Source: an uncultured Mycoplasmatota bacterium (GTDB lineage Bacteria; Bacillota_I; Bacilli_A; RF39; UBA660). Taken from it: DNA of 9,030 nucleotides. The notes beneath the pieces are model-generated. The model made no database searches, was not told the DNA's origin, and saw only the letters and a list, made by a program, of their open reading frames with translations. Where the stretch lies: contig CAMGAM010000044.1 in assembly GCA_946007485.1 (NCBI GenBank), positions 1 through 9,030 on the forward strand, read 5' to 3'. Each line of letters starts with the position of its first letter. Position 1 is the first letter of the stretch. The translations under genes and the position numbers were made by a program. Positions 7,552 to 9,030 of this stretch are shown here, one piece after another.

Positions 7552-7827
7552 GTGTTAGCAATAGAAACTAAAGAGTTAAAAATAAGTGATAGTTTAAGGA
7601 AAAAGGTATTAATGATAGGTAAATTCACTAATACTAAACCTATTATCACCAATGGAAGTATTATAAATATTAAAGGTACTAATGTTGCTTATGTATAGCC
7701 ACATAAAATCTATATTGGTAAAAACCTATATTTAATGTTTGATGAGTGTGATGATGTTTATATTAATAACCTATACACTAGAATTAAGTTTAAAGAGTTA
7801 GAATCCTTTATAAACAATGCAAAATGA
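7552..7827 (+). pseudogene. Second copy of the unrecognised small-domain gene, with an in-frame TAG
   Basis: A GTG start at 7552 follows AAAGGAG with ten bases between. The 91-codon frame ends in TGA (7825-7827) and is interrupted once by TAG (7696-7698) at codon 49. It is colinear and ungapped with residues 1-84 of the gene at 1221, which has Glu at the TAG position. Conserved pieces include FTNTKP (aligned with FCNTKP), NG-I-NI, PH and YINNL. Similarity resumes immediately after the TAG with no frameshift, so the break is a single nonsense change or a suppressible codon. The C-terminus stops about seven residues after the shared part, so this copy lacks the coiled coil. I recognise no function. 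Its position directly after a terminator suggests attenuation or read-through expression. Confidence 0.6.
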
Positions 7828-7828
7828 T

Positions 7829-7857
7829 TTGACAAATCTCTACATTTAATATTAAAT
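7829..7857 (+). promoter_or_regulatory. Candidate SigA promoter
   Basis: A perfect TTGACA (7829-7834), 17 bp, then TTAAAT (7852-7857), four of six to consensus. It begins just after the stop of the small gene and points at a GGGGGTG ribosome-binding-like sequence (7887-7893) and an ATG at 7901. The spacing is ideal and the -10 mediocre. Confidence 0.45.
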
Positions 7858-7900
7858 GAGTGTTGAAAGAAGTAATAATCACAATTGGGGGTGTGTTATT

Positions 7901-7999
7901 ATGAGTTATCTTTTAAAATCTTGTATTTATTTTAATATGTTTAAGGGAGTATATATCAAAATCAATTATCTCTTCTTCCTCTTCTTCAAGTGGTTTTAG
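7901..7999 (+). CDS. Possible 32-residue hydrophobic peptide
   Basis: The ATG at 7901 follows GGGGGTG by seven bases and a candidate promoter by about 40. The peptide starts MSYLLKSCIYFNMFKG and ends with an aromatic, hydrophobic KINYLFFLFFKWF before TAG (7997-7999). It might be a small membrane peptide. However, its second half lies antisense to an acidic coding remnant, where the Leu/Phe-rich character simply mirrors Glu/Lys codons. More likely the 5' part is a real translation start whose gene was cut off by a rearrangement near 7930-7950. Confidence in a functional product is low. Confidence 0.25.
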   Translation: MSYLLKSCIYFNMFKGVYIKINYLFFLFFKWF

Positions 8000-8083
8000 C
8001 ATAGATATATCAAAATCAAATTCATCTTCTTTATCTGCAGTATCAGTTTCAAAAAGCTTTTTTCTTTTTTTTATTGAGTGCAA
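7913..8083 (-). pseudogene. Acidic C-terminal coding remnant with internal repeat
   Basis: The minus-strand frame ends at TAA (7913-7915) and is open back to the stop of the Xre gene. The protein-like part runs from about 8077. It is a basic KKRKK, then ETDTADKEDEFDFDISMLKP, a run of six Glu, then IIDFDIYSLK and a short tail. The low-complexity, charge-segregated composition looks like the end of a real protein. There is no ATG near the 5' end (a TTG at 8083 has no ribosome binding site), and the 5' part is missing. The nearest in-frame ATG gives only 29 residues. I do not recognise the parent gene. Confidence 0.35.
7951..8019 (-). repeat. 15-bp exact direct repeat, 54 bp apart
   Basis: ATATATCAAAATCAA occurs at 7951-7965 and again at 8005-8019. 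The offset of 54 bp is 18 codons, so in the acidic remnant it encodes a repeated D-F-D-I motif (DFDISMLK, DFDIYSLK). It is probably a protein-level tandem duplication. Confidence 0.6.
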
Positions 8084-8102
8084 TATTTTTATATTATAAT
8101 AA

Positions 8103-8124
8103 AAGTCGATAAATTTATCGACTT
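8103..8124 (-). terminator. Terminator of the Xre regulator gene
   Basis: A perfect 22-bp palindrome, AAGTCGATAAA with TTTATCGACTT, begins within the stop codon of the regulator gene. On the minus strand it continues into TTATTATAATAT. The stem is strong but the T run is interrupted, so termination may be moderate. Confidence 0.6.
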
Positions 8125-8689
8125 AATCAGTTTCACAATTTCCACCATTATCTTCAAAATATTTTTCTATATTTTTAATACTGTGTTCTAAGTTTGCCCA
8201 ATCAGTTATATCTCTTAAATATACTTGCATTTTTTTATCACAATTAGAACAGTTAAAATATGCATCACTACCTATTGTAATTAGGTAATCATTATCACCA
8301 ATACTGCAACTTAATGTTGTTTCCTTTACCAGAGATGTTTCTGGTTCTTTTCTTACAAAAGTAAATAAGATAAAGGCAATAATATTAATAACTAAAAATA
8401 TAACAAATAGTACTCCCATTGCTTTTAATATTCCTATTATTATGCCAGCTAATTTTTCTGTATTTGAAGTTTTTTCTATTAATATATTCTTAATATCATT
8501 ATCTACTAATTCATCTAAACTTATATTAAATATTTTAGATATTTTTTTTGCTTGTTTAAGATCTGGAGATGTTTCTCCCAATTCCCATTTTGATATTGTT
8601 TGTCTGGCAACTCCTACTTTTTCAGCTAATTCTTCTTGTGAAAGATTATTTTTCTTTCTTAATTCCATTATTTTATTTACAATTTCCAT
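8123..8689 (-). CDS. Xre-family transcriptional regulator with membrane anchor and extracytoplasmic CxxC tail
   Basis: The 188-residue protein starts at ATG 8689 with AAGGGA four bases upstream and ends in TAA (8123-8125). Residues 1-62 are a classic HTH_3/Cro-C1 domain: IMELRKKNNLSQEELAEKVG, then VARQTISKWELGETSPD, then the KISKIFNISLDELV tail. A single strongly hydrophobic segment at about 81-112 is followed by Arg-Lys, so the DNA-binding part should be cytoplasmic and the C-terminal 75 residues outside. That tail has N-C-S-N-C (146-150) and a DW-NLEHSIKNIEKYF helix. Such HTH-plus-transmembrane proteins are common in Bacillota and often regulate their own locus; the ligand is unknown. Because it reads away from its upstream neighbour, its target cannot be deduced from position. 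Confidence 0.9.
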   Translation of the reverse strand: MEIVNKIMELRKKNNLSQEELAEKVGVARQTISKWELGETSPDLKQAKKISKIFNISLDELVDNDIKNILIEKTSNTEKLAGIIIGILKAMGVLFVIFLVINIIAFILFTFVRKEPETSLVKETTLSCSIGDNDYLITIGSDAYFNCSNCDKKMQVYLRDITDWANLEHSIKNIEKYFEDNGGNCETD

Positions 8690-8814
8690 ATTGTCCCTTC
8701 TTTCACAATAATCATATAATTTTTTTTATTTTTACTCTACCAATTTAGGTTGGAAATTATGCTCTTTTTGATAACATATAATGATTAATATATAAATATT
8801 TGTCCAAATTAATT

Positions 8815-9003
8815 TTATTTGATAATATGAGCAGTAATAATAGTATAGCTATATGAATTAATAGTTATTTTGATATTATCTATTTCACAATACCAATTCT
8901 TACCTTGTTTATAAATATGACAATTGGAATCTAGTACTTTATTTTTACAATATTCAACTATATTACTTATATCTAGTTTTATATTTTTCTTTATTCTCGT
9001 GCC
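8815..9003 (-). pseudogene. DUF3781-family protein, C-terminal part with broken or missing 5' end
   Basis: Sixty-two codons read toward the stop TAA at 8815-8817. They carry RIKKNIKLDISNIVEYC, then the family's strongest motif GKNWYCEIDNIKITINSY, then SYTIITAH. This matches my memory of DUF3781, a small family of unknown function typical of clostridia, whose members are usually about 70-90 residues. The codon immediately upstream in frame is a stop (9004-9006). No start codon with a ribosome binding site lies inside the readable part. The N-terminal L-H-T-T motif expected just upstream is not recognisable in any frame. The gene is therefore probably truncated or frameshifted near 9004; a sequencing error close to the window edge would look the same. 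Confidence 0.7.
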
Positions 9004-9030
9004 TTAGTATCCTTCTGCGTCGGTTTATAT

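Noticed and set aside
1593..7698. TAG as a sense codon throughout this genome (alternative code)
   Set aside because: Large genes here contain no internal TAG, and their glutamines use ordinary codons. The 1429-residue gene ends in TAG, although a TAA two codons later makes that stop uninformative.
8768..8796. Promoter-like TTGATA-17-TATAAA on the plus strand
   Set aside because: It faces into the 3' end of a minus-strand gene with nothing downstream on its own strand, and such matches are expected by chance in sequence this AT-rich.

Overview
The window is very AT-rich with short intergenic gaps, AAAGGA-type ribosome binding sites and TGG-coded tryptophan. This fits an uncultured low-GC Bacillota, perhaps a gut Bacilli/RF39-like or clostridial lineage; the taxonomy is an inference from composition and gene types.

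Left edge (1-1200): the 3' end of the housekeeping gene tex, then tRNA-Gly(UCC) with its own consensus promoter and a terminator. Next (1221-1985) is a small gene of a family I do not recognise. It runs into a lysine-rich coiled coil and is split by one in-frame TAG.

Centre (1977-7272, minus strand): an apparent two-gene operon of unrecognised function. The first gene encodes a 1429-residue protein with three diverged copies of a roughly 45-residue module (consensus like E-LFLDENAPEELQ-LFY...HPEW--LL-GK). It also carries a C-terminal block with C-C-Q, A-Q-S-W-V-W and F-D-N-I-E motifs. The second gene overlaps its 3' end by 14 nt. It encodes a shortened, apparently catalytically dead relative of the aldehyde dehydrogenase/ProA (gamma-glutamyl phosphate reductase) fold. 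A long shared hairpin terminates this operon and the converging coiled-coil gene.

Right of the operon (7300-8122): a probable structured, terminator-ended RNA is followed by a second copy of the small gene family (7552-7827). That copy is colinear and ungapped with the 1221 gene and also carries an in-frame TAG. The pair therefore flanks the two-gene operon in the same orientation, and each member starts 22-24 nt after a terminator. Past it lie a good -35 box, a tiny hydrophobic ORF, and on the other strand an acidic C-terminal remnant with an internal repeat.

Right edge (8103-9030): a membrane-anchored Xre-type regulator with its terminator, and a DUF3781-like gene whose 5' end is broken or absent.

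Overall it looks like an accessory island next to tex/tRNA-Gly: one intact two-gene unit framed by related, decaying small genes. The best candidate for an undescribed system is the repeat protein plus pseudo-dehydrogenase pair. The architecture is visible in sequence; its function is not.
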